A stretch of DNA of 64,000 bases from NCBI GenBank assembly GCA_022484695.1, contig JAKVKU010000001.1, forward strand, positions 372,001 to 436,000, in the 5' to 3' direction. The notes under the pieces were generated by a model that saw only the letters and a list, made by a program, of their open reading frames with translations, had not been told where the DNA came from and searched no databases. A program made the position numbers and the translations under genes. Positions 17,524-27,164 of this stretch are shown one piece after another. The first letter of the stretch is position 1, and every line of letters starts with the position of its first letter. Source of the stretch: Lactobacillus sp. (GTDB taxonomy: Bacteria; Bacillota; Bacilli; Lactobacillales; Lactobacillaceae).

Positions 17524-18513
17524 ATGACAAAATATAATTGGGGCTTGATCGGTATCGGGACGATCGCCCATGAAATGGCGGATGCTTTGAACGCGGTGAA
17601 TGGGGAAGTTTATGCGGCAGCCAACCCTCATGAAGACAAGTTGGCGGCTTTTGCCAAGGCCAAAAATGTGCAACACGCCTATACGGACGTGAACGCCATG
17701 ATTAATGACCCAAACGTTGACGTGATATACGTGGCCACGCCCCATACTTTCCATTATGACTACATCAAAAAAGCCCTGAATGCCGGCAAGCATGTTTTTG
17801 CCGAAAAAGCCATCACAGTGAATGCCGCCCAATTTGAGGAAGTGGCCCAATTGGCCAAGGACAAGGGTTTGATTTTGACCGAGGGCTTTACCTTGTATCA
17901 CATGCCGATTTATCAAAAGGTCCAAGACTTGATTGCCGGTGGTCAGCTGGGTGACATTCACCTGGTGCAAGTGAACTTTGGCAGTCTCAAGGATTACGAT
18001 CCTACCAATCGCTTTTTCAACAAGGACTTGGCTGGGGGCGCGTTGTTAGATATCGGTGGGTACGCCACCGCCTTTGCCCGGACGTTTTTGGACAAGCAGC
18101 CCAATGTGGCCTTGACCACGGTGAAATTCTTTGAAACTGGCGTGGATGAACAGTCCGGCATCATTTTGAAGAACGACCAGGAGCAGATGGCCGTTATGGC
18201 GTTATCATTGCGGGCCAAACAACCGAAACGGGGCGTGATTTCTGGGACCAAGGGCTATGTGGAGATCGATAATTACCCTAGAGCCACGGAGGCTAAGATC
18301 ACCTATACCCCTGATGCCCATGCGACGACGACGGAAATTATCAGTGCTGGTTCGGAAGAATTAGCGTTGAACTACGAAGTGGCCGATATGCAGCGTTATA
18401 TCGACCAGGGCCATGATGATGGCCAACTGGCCCTATCCGGTGCGGTGAGCCATATCTTAGATGGGGTGCGCAACCAGTGGGGGATGCGCTTTCCTGAAGA
18501 TACAACAAATTAG
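17524..18513 (+). CDS. Gfo/Idh/MocA-family oxidoreductase
   Basis: Rossmann start WGLIGIGTIAHEMADAL; DVIYVATPHTFH; HVFAEKAITVN. Confidence 0.9.
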   Translation: MTKYNWGLIGIGTIAHEMADALNAVNGEVYAAANPHEDKLAAFAKAKNVQHAYTDVNAMINDPNVDVIYVATPHTFHYDYIKKALNAGKHVFAEKAITVNAAQFEEVAQLAKDKGLILTEGFTLYHMPIYQKVQDLIAGGQLGDIHLVQVNFGSLKDYDPTNRFFNKDLAGGALLDIGGYATAFARTFLDKQPNVALTTVKFFETGVDEQSGIILKNDQEQMAVMALSLRAKQPKRGVISGTKGYVEIDNYPRATEAKITYTPDAHATTTEIISAGSEELALNYEVADMQRYIDQGHDDGQLALSGAVSHILDGVRNQWGMRFPEDTTN

Positions 18514-18600
18514 AGTGCTATTAAAAATAGGCCACCAGGGTTTTTGCCTGGGGGCCTGTTGTTGTATAATGGGGGCTTAGAAAATATCGGAGGTGAAACC

Positions 18601-19767
18601 ATGGCTGACAAGTTCGACCTAAAAGCACAGATCATTGCCACCAGTCAGCGTCTGGGCATTGATAAAATTGGTTTTACCACGGCAGCGGATTTTGAGTATA
18701 TGCGGCCTAGTTTGGTGGCCCAAAAAGCTGACGGACATACCACGGGATTTGAACATCAGAATTTAGATGAGCGCCTAAATCCCAGTCTGATTTTTGACCA
18801 GCCCAAATCGATTATCGCCATCGCCTTGGCTTATCCTTCAAGAATGACGGATCGGCCGGAACGGACCAAGGCCAAACGGGGGCAATTTGCCCGGGCTTCT
18901 TGGGGGAGCGACTATCACTTTATTCTCCGGGATAAGATGGCGGCCTTGGTGACAGAGATTGAACAGCTGGTTGCCCCAACTGAGTCGATTCGCTTCAAAC
19001 CCATGGTGGACACCGGTGAACTCATGGATGTGGTGGTGGCGCAACGGGCTGGTTTGGGCTTCATTGGCAAAAACGGTTTGTTGATCACGCCAGAATTTGG
19101 CTCCTTTGTGTATCTAGGGGAAATCATCACCAACCTAGAGCTGGCGCCGGATACACCCATGGCTTGCCAGTGTGGCGACTGCCGACGTTGCGTCGATTAC
19201 TGCCCGCCCCAAGCGTTGATGGGTAACGGTCAGCTCAATGGCCAGCGCTGTTTGTCCTATCAGACCCAGACCAAGGATTTGATGGCCCCGGAGTTTCGGC
19301 CTTTGATCAAAAACGTGATTTACGGCTGCGATATTTGCCAGTTGGTGTGTCCCTTCAATAAAGGGAAGAACTTTCACCGCCATGCCGCCATGGAACCCGA
19401 CCCGGAACAAGTGATGCCAGAATTGCAGCCTATGTTGGACTTAAGCAATCGGGATTTCAAAACTCGGTTTGGGGAGATGGCTGGATCCTGGCGGGGGAAA
19501 AAGCCTTTGCAGCGCAATGCCATTATTGCCCTGGCCAATCAAAAAGACCAAAGTGCTTTGCCCAATTTGATGCAAGTGGTGACTGCCGATCCGAGACCCA
19601 TGATTCGGGCTACGGCGGCCTATGCCATCGGGCAAATCACCAAGTTTCATAACGATGCCACTTTGGACTTTTTACAGCAGGCTTATGACCAGGAAGTGGC
19701 CCAAGCCACGCCAGCCGCCTATTTGGCCGAATTTACCCAGGCCATTGCGGCGATTGCTGCGCTATAA
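18601..19767 (+). CDS. queG: Epoxyqueuosine reductase
   Basis: CQCGDCRRCVDYCPPQAL and CDICQLVCPFNK ferredoxin motifs; HEAT-like C-terminus. Confidence 0.93.
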   Translation: MADKFDLKAQIIATSQRLGIDKIGFTTAADFEYMRPSLVAQKADGHTTGFEHQNLDERLNPSLIFDQPKSIIAIALAYPSRMTDRPERTKAKRGQFARASWGSDYHFILRDKMAALVTEIEQLVAPTESIRFKPMVDTGELMDVVVAQRAGLGFIGKNGLLITPEFGSFVYLGEIITNLELAPDTPMACQCGDCRRCVDYCPPQALMGNGQLNGQRCLSYQTQTKDLMAPEFRPLIKNVIYGCDICQLVCPFNKGKNFHRHAAMEPDPEQVMPELQPMLDLSNRDFKTRFGEMAGSWRGKKPLQRNAIIALANQKDQSALPNLMQVVTADPRPMIRATAAYAIGQITKFHNDATLDFLQQAYDQEVAQATPAAYLAEFTQAIAAIAAL

Positions 19768-19770
19768 CGG

Positions 19771-19956
19771 CTACCGGTGGAAAAGATCCCGCAGGCCCAC
19801 GGCTAACAGGATGAAGACCAGGATACCAAGTTTGGCTACCCGGACTGGCCCAATGCCTAAGATACCCCGGGAGAATTCCAGGAAGATAACTAGGGCGCAA
19901 GCAAAGGCGCCGATGATGCATAAAATACCTCTTACAAAATGGGGCGCACGATTCAT
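19771..19956 (-). CDS. Small hypothetical membrane protein (61 aa)
   Basis: MNRAPHFVRGILCIIGAFACALVIFLEF...; AAAGGAG RBS upstream on minus strand. Confidence 0.6.
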   Translation of the reverse strand: MNRAPHFVRGILCIIGAFACALVIFLEFSRGILGIGPVRVAKLGILVFILLAVGLRDLFHR

Positions 19957-20001
19957 CAAATCGCTCCTTTCAAATGTTGATAAAGAAGGGGAAAACAAAA
20001 A

Positions 20002-21330
20002 ATGCGGATATGGCAACGTGTTACCCAACGCCAGATTACAGCCATGGCCCAATTGGACCAGCTTTCCCGGCGGGGGTTGTATTCACTTAGTTTAACACAA
20101 ACGGACTTTCCAGATGGCCACTATGTTTTAACGGTTCAACCCGGCCCCATTCAGGTATTAGTTCCAGTGCAGTTGGCCGATGATGTAGGGGGGACTGGTT
20201 ATTACCGCAGTTATAGCACCCAATTCAAGCGTTATAACAGCTGGTTGGACTTGGCCAATCATCAACGCGTGTGGGTCCAGCGGTATCTCACCAGGTGGGT
20301 AGCCCCTTTGGTGGACAATCTGGCGCCCGATTCTTTGACCCTAGGCGTTATTACCGATACACATGCCGTTACAGGCGTGAATAAAACCTACTATGGCAGT
20401 AACGGCTGGCGCCATGTCCAAGAGCTGAATCTCTTGGCAGACACCGGTTTGCTGGATTTGAAAGTTCATTTAGGAGACATGATTGATGGCAGCCAAGCCC
20501 CAGCGGTGTCTAAACAAGCCCTGGCTCAAATCATCCAGACCCTGGGTCAGGGACCCACGCCTTTTATGGCGGTGAAGGGCAATCATGATGATAATGATAA
20601 ATATGATGAACATCACCCCGGCCCCGCTAGTTTTAGTGCCAATACCTACGCCAATATCGTTCAGCGCCCGTTAGCCAACCAAACACTGCTTAAAAGCCAA
20701 GGCCGACTGCATTATTTTGACAAAGGCCAACTGCGCTTAATTTTCATCGACACCTGTGATGTGCCTTATGCATTGGATGATAAAGGCCAAAAGCGCTATG
20801 ACATGAAAAAAGTCATGGCCCTGCGCCAACAGCAATTTGAAGATATTATTGCCTTGTTGACCGTGTCCCAAAACAAAACTATCTGCTTCATGGGCCATGC
20901 CGATTTGGCCCAGCCTAAGGGTAAAGGCGCGGTGACTTATAATGGCACCACTTTACAAGAATTGTTTCAAGCTTTCAACCAACACGCCAAGGGTCGGATC
21001 CAAACCAAGGGGCGGCCGGCTGACTTTACGGTTAACACAAGTTTTGACTTTCGCCACACCGGTACGGCTAAGATTGCCGCTTATATCTGTGGCCACCGCC
21101 ACCGGGAGCGGGCTTACCAATTAGGCGGTGTGCAATATATCTGGCTGAATTGCTCGGCACTCATGGGCAAGCACCACGCATTGACCACCAAATACAACCG
21201 CCACTGGGACCGACATCAAGGCGATGTTACCGAGTTTGCCGGGTATGTGCTGAATTTCAATGCTCAGACCCAAAAATTACTGGTATTTGGGTACGGTGCC
21301 GCTAGCAGGATTCAGAGTTTTAACCTATAA
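20002..21330 (+). CDS. Metallophosphoesterase (calcineurin-like)
   Basis: LGVITDTHA, HLGDMIDG, VKGNHDD, ICGHRHRE motifs. Confidence 0.88.
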   Translation: MRIWQRVTQRQITAMAQLDQLSRRGLYSLSLTQTDFPDGHYVLTVQPGPIQVLVPVQLADDVGGTGYYRSYSTQFKRYNSWLDLANHQRVWVQRYLTRWVAPLVDNLAPDSLTLGVITDTHAVTGVNKTYYGSNGWRHVQELNLLADTGLLDLKVHLGDMIDGSQAPAVSKQALAQIIQTLGQGPTPFMAVKGNHDDNDKYDEHHPGPASFSANTYANIVQRPLANQTLLKSQGRLHYFDKGQLRLIFIDTCDVPYALDDKGQKRYDMKKVMALRQQQFEDIIALLTVSQNKTICFMGHADLAQPKGKGAVTYNGTTLQELFQAFNQHAKGRIQTKGRPADFTVNTSFDFRHTGTAKIAAYICGHRHRERAYQLGGVQYIWLNCSALMGKHHALTTKYNRHWDRHQGDVTEFAGYVLNFNAQTQKLLVFGYGAASRIQSFNL

Positions 21331-21355
21331 TATAAAAGGTATGTAAATTTTACAC

Positions 21356-21390
21356 CAGCAAATTGACATGTTTGCTGAAAAATATATAAT
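21356..21390 (+). promoter_or_regulatory. asnB promoter with operator-like palindrome
   Basis: TTGACA (21363-21368)-N16-TATAAT (21385-21390); CAGCAAA/TTTGCTG flanks the -35. Confidence 0.7.
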
Positions 21391-21468
21391 GATAGATTAA
21401 CGGACATAAAACCAGGAATAATTTTTGGTTGGGCAGCGACGTTAACTATAGACAAGGGGTTTTCGAAT

Positions 21469-23385
21469 ATGTGTGGAATCGTTGGTTTTGTTGACAAAAC
21501 AATGCTAAACAAGAAACCAGTTATTAATGATATGATGGAAATGATCAAACATCGAGGCCCTAATAGTTCTGGGGAATATGTGAATGATGAGGTGGCTCTG
21601 GGTTTCCGGCGCCTATCCATCATTGACTTAAAGGGCGGCAGTCAGCCCATTTTAAACGAAGATAAAACGAAAGCCATTATTTTCAATGGCGAAATTTACA
21701 ATTTCCAACCAATCCGCAAAGAACTAATTGCCGCCGGGCATACCTTCACCACCCATTCCGATACCGAAGTGTTATTACACGGTTACGAAGAATATGGCAT
21801 CGAGGAATTGCTAAAGAAGATCCGGGGGATGTTTGCCTTCTTGATCTGGGATGATACCAAAAAGGAATTGGTAGGTGCCCGGGACTTCTTCGGCATCAAA
21901 CCCATGTATTATTACCATCAAGACGGGATGTTCATGATTGGTTCTGAAATCAAGTCCTTCTTGAAAAATCCGAAATTTAAAAAAGAATTGAATCCAGAAG
22001 CATTGCGGCCTTATTTGACCTTCCAATATTCCGCTTTGGATGAAACTTTCTTTAAGAATGTCTTCCGGGTCCCTGAAGGCCATTACTTTACGCTAAAAGA
22101 CGACAAATTAACCATTAAAAAATATTGGGATGTGGACTTTAAAGCCAACCACTTATCTTTGGAAGATACCATTGATGCCATTGACAAGTCCATCGCTGAA
22201 TCTGTAGATGCCCACCGGATTTCCGATGTGGAAGTGGGCTCCTTATTATCCAGTGGGGTGGATTCCAGTTATATCACCTCTGTATTACGGCCAGAGCACA
22301 CCTTCTCCATTGGCTTTGATGACAAGAAGTACCATGAAGGCATCGCCGCCAAGGAATTGGCCGATCACTTAGGCTTGGAAAACAAGAGCGATGTGGTTAC
22401 CGCCCAAGAAGCCTTCAAAAACTTCCCGTTGATCCAATATCATTTGGATGAACCGGACTCCAACCCATCTTGCGTACCCCTATACTTCTTGACCAAGTTA
22501 GCCAGCAAAGATGTGACGGTTATCTTGTCTGGGGAAGGGGCCGACGAATTATTCGCCGGTTACGCCAATTATGGTTGGCACTCTCACTCTAAAGCCATCC
22601 GGATCTTTGCCCAGGGCTTGAAGAAATTACCTCGGGGGGCCCGGGTCTCCATTGCCCACGGCTTGAAACGTTCACCAAACTTCCACGGCCGCTTGCATCT
22701 GTATGAAGCCACTGCCCCAGCAGAAGAGTTCTTCATTGGTGAAGCTCGGATTTTCCACGAAGCCGATGCCGTTAAGATCTTGCAACCGGACTTTAAACGC
22801 AGTGAAACGGTGGAACAAATTGTGACGCAAAGTTACAAGAAGGTCCGCCATTATGACGATGAAGTTAAAAAGATGCAATACCTGGATATCCATCAATTCA
22901 TGCCAAAAGACATTTTATTAAAGGCTGATAAATTAAGTATGGCCAACTCCATGGAATTGCGGGTGCCATTCTTAGATAAAGAAGTGGCTAAAGTCGCTGA
23001 GGGTATCCCTACCAAATACTTACTGAACTCTAAAGACAGCAAGTACGCCCTGCGGATGGCCGCTAACCGCCATTTACCAGATGCTTGGGCCCGTCGAGAA
23101 AAATTAGGCTTCCCCGTTCCGGTCAGTGCTTGGTTACATGATGAAGATATCTACAAGGAAGTTCGCAACTTATTTGCCGCTGACTATGCTGCCAAGTTCT
23201 TTGATCAAACGGCTATCTTGAAATTAGTCGACGACTACTACAACAACGTGGGCCCCGACGATAACCGCCGTAAGATTTGGACGATTTATACCTTCTTAGT
23301 TTGGTATAAAGTCTATTTCATTGACGATGAAAAACCTGAGTTCATTCCTGATAAGAACAAGCAAACGGCGACGGTCGAAGCTTAA
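21469..23385 (+). CDS. asnB: Asparagine synthase (glutamine-hydrolysing)
   Basis: MCGIVGFVDK Ntn nucleophile, SSGVDSSYI PP-loop. Confidence 0.95.
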   Translation: MCGIVGFVDKTMLNKKPVINDMMEMIKHRGPNSSGEYVNDEVALGFRRLSIIDLKGGSQPILNEDKTKAIIFNGEIYNFQPIRKELIAAGHTFTTHSDTEVLLHGYEEYGIEELLKKIRGMFAFLIWDDTKKELVGARDFFGIKPMYYYHQDGMFMIGSEIKSFLKNPKFKKELNPEALRPYLTFQYSALDETFFKNVFRVPEGHYFTLKDDKLTIKKYWDVDFKANHLSLEDTIDAIDKSIAESVDAHRISDVEVGSLLSSGVDSSYITSVLRPEHTFSIGFDDKKYHEGIAAKELADHLGLENKSDVVTAQEAFKNFPLIQYHLDEPDSNPSCVPLYFLTKLASKDVTVILSGEGADELFAGYANYGWHSHSKAIRIFAQGLKKLPRGARVSIAHGLKRSPNFHGRLHLYEATAPAEEFFIGEARIFHEADAVKILQPDFKRSETVEQIVTQSYKKVRHYDDEVKKMQYLDIHQFMPKDILLKADKLSMANSMELRVPFLDKEVAKVAEGIPTKYLLNSKDSKYALRMAANRHLPDAWARREKLGFPVPVSAWLHDEDIYKEVRNLFAADYAAKFFDQTAILKLVDDYYNNVGPDDNRRKIWTIYTFLVWYKVYFIDDEKPEFIPDKNKQTATVEA

Positions 23386-23397
23386 ACACAGATTAAT

Positions 23398-23438
23398 AAT
23401 AATAGCCGTATCTCAAATGACGAGATACGGCTATTATT
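23398..23438. terminator. Bidirectional terminator, 17-bp perfect stem
   Basis: AATAATAGCCGTATCTC-AAATGAC-GAGATACGGCTATTATT between convergent genes. Confidence 0.85.
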
Positions 23439-23455
23439 GTAAATTAAATTATTAT

Positions 23456-24667
23456 TTAGTGAGAAATGCCTAAGACAATGATCCGATCCATGTAGCTTGG
23501 CCGGTGCAAGAAGTTACCTTCTTCCCGGTAAGCCCGGGCGCCACTTTCGAAAATCAAAGCTAAGCTGGTTTCGGAAGCATTGAGACTGATTTCTTCCACG
23601 GAATTAGGGACGTTGACGATTTGATCCCCAGCTTTTGGTTTATCAAAATCCAGTTTGGACCAGGTGCGGTTTTTAGGCACCCAAATCCAAATTTTACCCG
23701 GAGCAGCGCCGTTAGATTGACTGAGCAACGTCAAGCCATCATCAGCAATAGCCACGCCTTGGAGACGATTCCAGCCGGCATTAAAGGAATTGAGAATCTT
23801 TTTTTGAATCATATCATTAAAGACGATATTGGTCTGTTCAAGGGTACTTTTATTTTTTATTTTAGGCAGTAGACCTGTAACTAATGTCTCAAATTGTGCT
23901 AGGGAGAATTCATTGGGCAGGCCCTGGGCATTTAATGGCAGGGCAAGAATGGAACGGGTCGCCTTGTTTTGACCGTATTTAACCATGACTAATTGGTTAT
24001 TATAAAGGGCAATAGCTGACGTACGATTGGCCAGCTGTAAAGGAATTCTGGTGGAGGCAATGGCCTGTTGCATGCTTTGGGCTTTGTAGGCGTCAATGGT
24101 GCTTTGTGACGTATAACTAATCCCAGCGCCGCCAAGCTTTGAAGTGTCGTCGGACCAGATCAGCCGCTGCCGGGGCTGGTCATAAGTGATGCCACCCACA
24201 TGGGCCTTGGAATTCAAAATCAAGGACTTGGTGTACTTGCCCGTCTTTTTATTAATCAACAGAATCAAAGAGTTCAATTTATGGTTACCATCGTATAAAC
24301 TGACAAAATAAGTGCTATTGGACTGGGTAATTCCTTGGGGGACCCAGTTATTGCCAAAACCGGCTTTCTTGGTCTTGGCATCAATAGACCAAGCACCCCG
24401 TAGGCCGGGGATGACCACGAATTTCGCCGCGCTGGCCAGGTCTTTTTGGTCCTTACCCGGTTGGGTGATATCGGCCAATTTCTTCGTGGCGGCTTTTTGG
24501 GATTGCAGCGGTCGGGGATCCGCTTCCCATTTTTTCACATCTGATGCCTGATCCACATTTTGGCTATATTGAAAGTGGTCTATCAGCCACCAACCCCCAA
24601 AAATTACCGCAACAATCCCAATAAGGGCGAGAATGCCACGCCAAATCCATTTTTTCAATTCTTCCAC
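23456..24667 (-). CDS. Membrane-anchored hypothetical protein (possible beta-propeller ectodomain)
   Basis: N-terminal TM (ILALIGIVAVIFGGWWLI) then about 370-aa soluble region with repeated hydrophobic strands. Confidence 0.6.
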   Translation of the reverse strand: MEELKKWIWRGILALIGIVAVIFGGWWLIDHFQYSQNVDQASDVKKWEADPRPLQSQKAATKKLADITQPGKDQKDLASAAKFVVIPGLRGAWSIDAKTKKAGFGNNWVPQGITQSNSTYFVSLYDGNHKLNSLILLINKKTGKYTKSLILNSKAHVGGITYDQPRQRLIWSDDTSKLGGAGISYTSQSTIDAYKAQSMQQAIASTRIPLQLANRTSAIALYNNQLVMVKYGQNKATRSILALPLNAQGLPNEFSLAQFETLVTGLLPKIKNKSTLEQTNIVFNDMIQKKILNSFNAGWNRLQGVAIADDGLTLLSQSNGAAPGKIWIWVPKNRTWSKLDFDKPKAGDQIVNVPNSVEEISLNASETSLALIFESGARAYREEGNFLHRPSYMDRIIVLGISH

Positions 24668-24841
24668 GCTCCTTTGCTTATATTATACTAAATTTCTTAT
24701 ATAAATTGAAAATTATGGCTCAAAAAAGTTATGGGTCGGGCAAAAATGGCTGGCGCCAGCGTTTTTAGGTTGCCCCACCAGGCCACAAATTAAAAAACGT
24801 GCCCGGCTTATTGAACCAGACACGTTCTTGAAATTTCAGAT

Positions 24842-26773
24842 TTAACGCCAAGTATTCGGCGCTAACAAGAGCCGCAGACCGTTTAAGATGACCAATAAGG
24901 TACTACCTTCGTGGAAGATGACCCCGATGGCGATATCGGTTTTCCCTAAGAAGTTCAGGGTCACTAGGCCTACCACCACCAGCATGGATAAGACGATGTT
25001 TTGCCAGATAACTTTGTCCATTTTTTCCGCGATGCGGTGGGCATAAACTAACTTGGACAGGTTATTCTTCATGAGGACCAGGTCGGCCACGTCAATGGCC
25101 ACGTCGGTCCCTTCACCCATGGCAATGCCCACGTCAGCGGTGACCAGGGCCGGGGCGTCATTGATGCCGTCCCCCAGCATCCCCGTTGCCCCATATTTAG
25201 CCTGTTGGGCTTGGACGATTTGGGCTTTGTCGGCGGGCAAGACGTTGCCGATGACTTCATCGATGCCGATTTGCTGGCCCACGGCTTCACCGGTAAGTTT
25301 AGCATCTCCCGTGATCATGGAGGTATGGATACCGGCTTTCTTGAAGTACTGAATGGCTTTGGCCGCATGTTCATTGGGCACATCCATCAGGGCAATCAAG
25401 CCGATAACTTGCCGGTCTTTACCGATGAAGACCACGGTTTTACCGGCGGCGGCTAATTGTTGGGCTTGTTTAGCGTAACGGTCAGCCACATTTGCAAAGG
25501 AACTGGGTTTACCAATATGGTATTGGACCTGGTTGTAAGTGGCGGATAAGCCCTTACCCACTTGGTTTTCAACTTCTAAATCAAGGGCTGTGGTATCGGG
25601 GAATTTATTGATGATGGCCGTGGCCAAAGGGTGATTGGCTTGTTTTTCCATGGCCACGATGATGTCGATCAGGGCCTTTTCATCTAAATCCGGGTCAAAG
25701 GCGTAGTCAGTGACCACGGGTTGGCCGTTGGTCAGAGTCCCAGTCTTATCAAAGGCCAGGGCCTTTAAGCCAGCCAACCTGGAGAGATAAGCCCCACCTT
25801 TAACCAAAACCCCATGTCTGGCCAAATTGGAAATGGTGGATAACGTCGTGGGGATGGCACTGGCGGCTAAGGCACAGGGAGAAGCCGAAATTAAGAAGAC
25901 GATGCCCCGGTAGAAACTCTGGTGCCAAGACCAGCTCAATAAATAAGGGCCGGCTAAGATAACCAGGGGCAATAGGGCCAAGACCAAGGTCACATATTTG
26001 GGTTCCAGTTTTTGAATCCAAGTGGCGGTTTTGGTCAAACTTTGTTGAGATTGGTCCACTAAAGCCAGGATTTTAGCGAAAACGGTTTCAGAACTATCTT
26101 TGGTGACCCGCATGGTGAAGGTTCCCGACCCATTGATGGTACTGCCGAAGACCTCATCATTGACTGTTTTTTCCTTAGGGATACTTTCGCCATTAATAGC
26201 TGATTCATCAATGGCCGTGGTCCCGGCTAAAATGATACCATCTGTTGGGACTTGGTCGCCATTTAAGACTTGCAAGGTGTCGCCCACCCGCACGGTATTG
26301 GCTGCCACAACTTTGGTGGTACCATCGGCTAAGACCAGCCGTGCTTCAGTGGGGTTTAACTTCAGTAAATTCGTGATTTCTTTTTTACTTTTACCATCGG
26401 CATAGTTTTCTAAGAAATGGGCCCCGGCGAAAATGAGGATCAATAACGCCCCTTCCCGGAAGTTGCCGATGACCGCCGCCCCGGCAGCTGCCAAACTCAT
26501 GAGTAAATGGACGTTAGGGGCGAACTTTTTAGTACGGACAGTATCTTTAAAGGTATCGGTGAAACCCTCCAGGATAACATGATAACCAGCCGTTAGCATG
26601 GCGATCCCAAAGGCCGTATTGGCGTAAATCACATTGACCGTATCCAAGAAAAGACCTAGTCCAAAACAAAGCAAACCCACAAAGTAGAGGATAATCATAA
26701 CCGTGCTGTTATGGCTGTGTTCGTGGCCGTGTTCTTGTGTGCCTTGGCGTTGGTAAGCATTAATGTTATCCAT
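24842..26773 (-). CDS. P1B-type metal-transporting ATPase with SPC motif (P1B-4-like: Fe/Co/Zn export)
   Basis: SASPCALA, DKTGTLTNG, GDGINDAPAL, HEGSTLLVILNGLRLL; His-rich N-terminus (GHEHSH). Start corrected to MDNINAYQRQG. Confidence 0.88.
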   Translation of the reverse strand: MDNINAYQRQGTQEHGHEHSHNSTVMIILYFVGLLCFGLGLFLDTVNVIYANTAFGIAMLTAGYHVILEGFTDTFKDTVRTKKFAPNVHLLMSLAAAGAAVIGNFREGALLILIFAGAHFLENYADGKSKKEITNLLKLNPTEARLVLADGTTKVVAANTVRVGDTLQVLNGDQVPTDGIILAGTTAIDESAINGESIPKEKTVNDEVFGSTINGSGTFTMRVTKDSSETVFAKILALVDQSQQSLTKTATWIQKLEPKYVTLVLALLPLVILAGPYLLSWSWHQSFYRGIVFLISASPCALAASAIPTTLSTISNLARHGVLVKGGAYLSRLAGLKALAFDKTGTLTNGQPVVTDYAFDPDLDEKALIDIIVAMEKQANHPLATAIINKFPDTTALDLEVENQVGKGLSATYNQVQYHIGKPSSFANVADRYAKQAQQLAAAGKTVVFIGKDRQVIGLIALMDVPNEHAAKAIQYFKKAGIHTSMITGDAKLTGEAVGQQIGIDEVIGNVLPADKAQIVQAQQAKYGATGMLGDGINDAPALVTADVGIAMGEGTDVAIDVADLVLMKNNLSKLVYAHRIAEKMDKVIWQNIVLSMLVVVGLVTLNFLGKTDIAIGVIFHEGSTLLVILNGLRLLLAPNTWR

Positions 26774-26805
26774 TTTTTTCCGCTCCCTTAACTGTGATTT
26801 TAAAA

Positions 26806-26827
26806 ACATATGAATAATCGTTCATGT
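26806..26827. promoter_or_regulatory. ArsR/SmtB-type operator 1
   Basis: ACATATGAATAATCGTTCATGT. Confidence 0.6.
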
Positions 26828-26837
26828 TTATATCTCT

Positions 26838-26867
26838 ATTATATATGAATAATCACTCATATGTCAA
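26838..26867 (-). promoter_or_regulatory. Metal-ATPase promoter with ArsR/SmtB-type operator 2 in the spacer
   Basis: Minus strand TTGACA-N18-TATAAT; ATATGAATAATCACTCATAT (26843-26862) overlaps the spacer. Confidence 0.7.
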
Positions 26868-27164
26868 ACACATTTTTAGGCCTCATTAAAAAAATAACGG
26901 TTTTTCCGCCATAACTGACAAACTTGCCCTATAACTAATGGAAGCGGTTTAATTAAATAACTCAAACTTTTTCAGATTCTTTTTGGGCGTTCTATCTTCA
27001 AAAGGGCGCTTTCAGTTTGGAATTACTCCAAAAAAGGGAACCTTAGCAAGAATTCTTGTTCAAATCCAGATACTTGTTTATACTAAGATGATTGCTAAAT
27101 CCAAATACCAGACATTGGTATTTTGGGGAGGTTTAAAACTTCAAATTAAGAAAGGAAGATAGCG

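Noticed and set aside
21391-21468. Asn T-box upstream of asnB
   Set aside because: Leader is only about 75 nt and lacks T-box core motifs.
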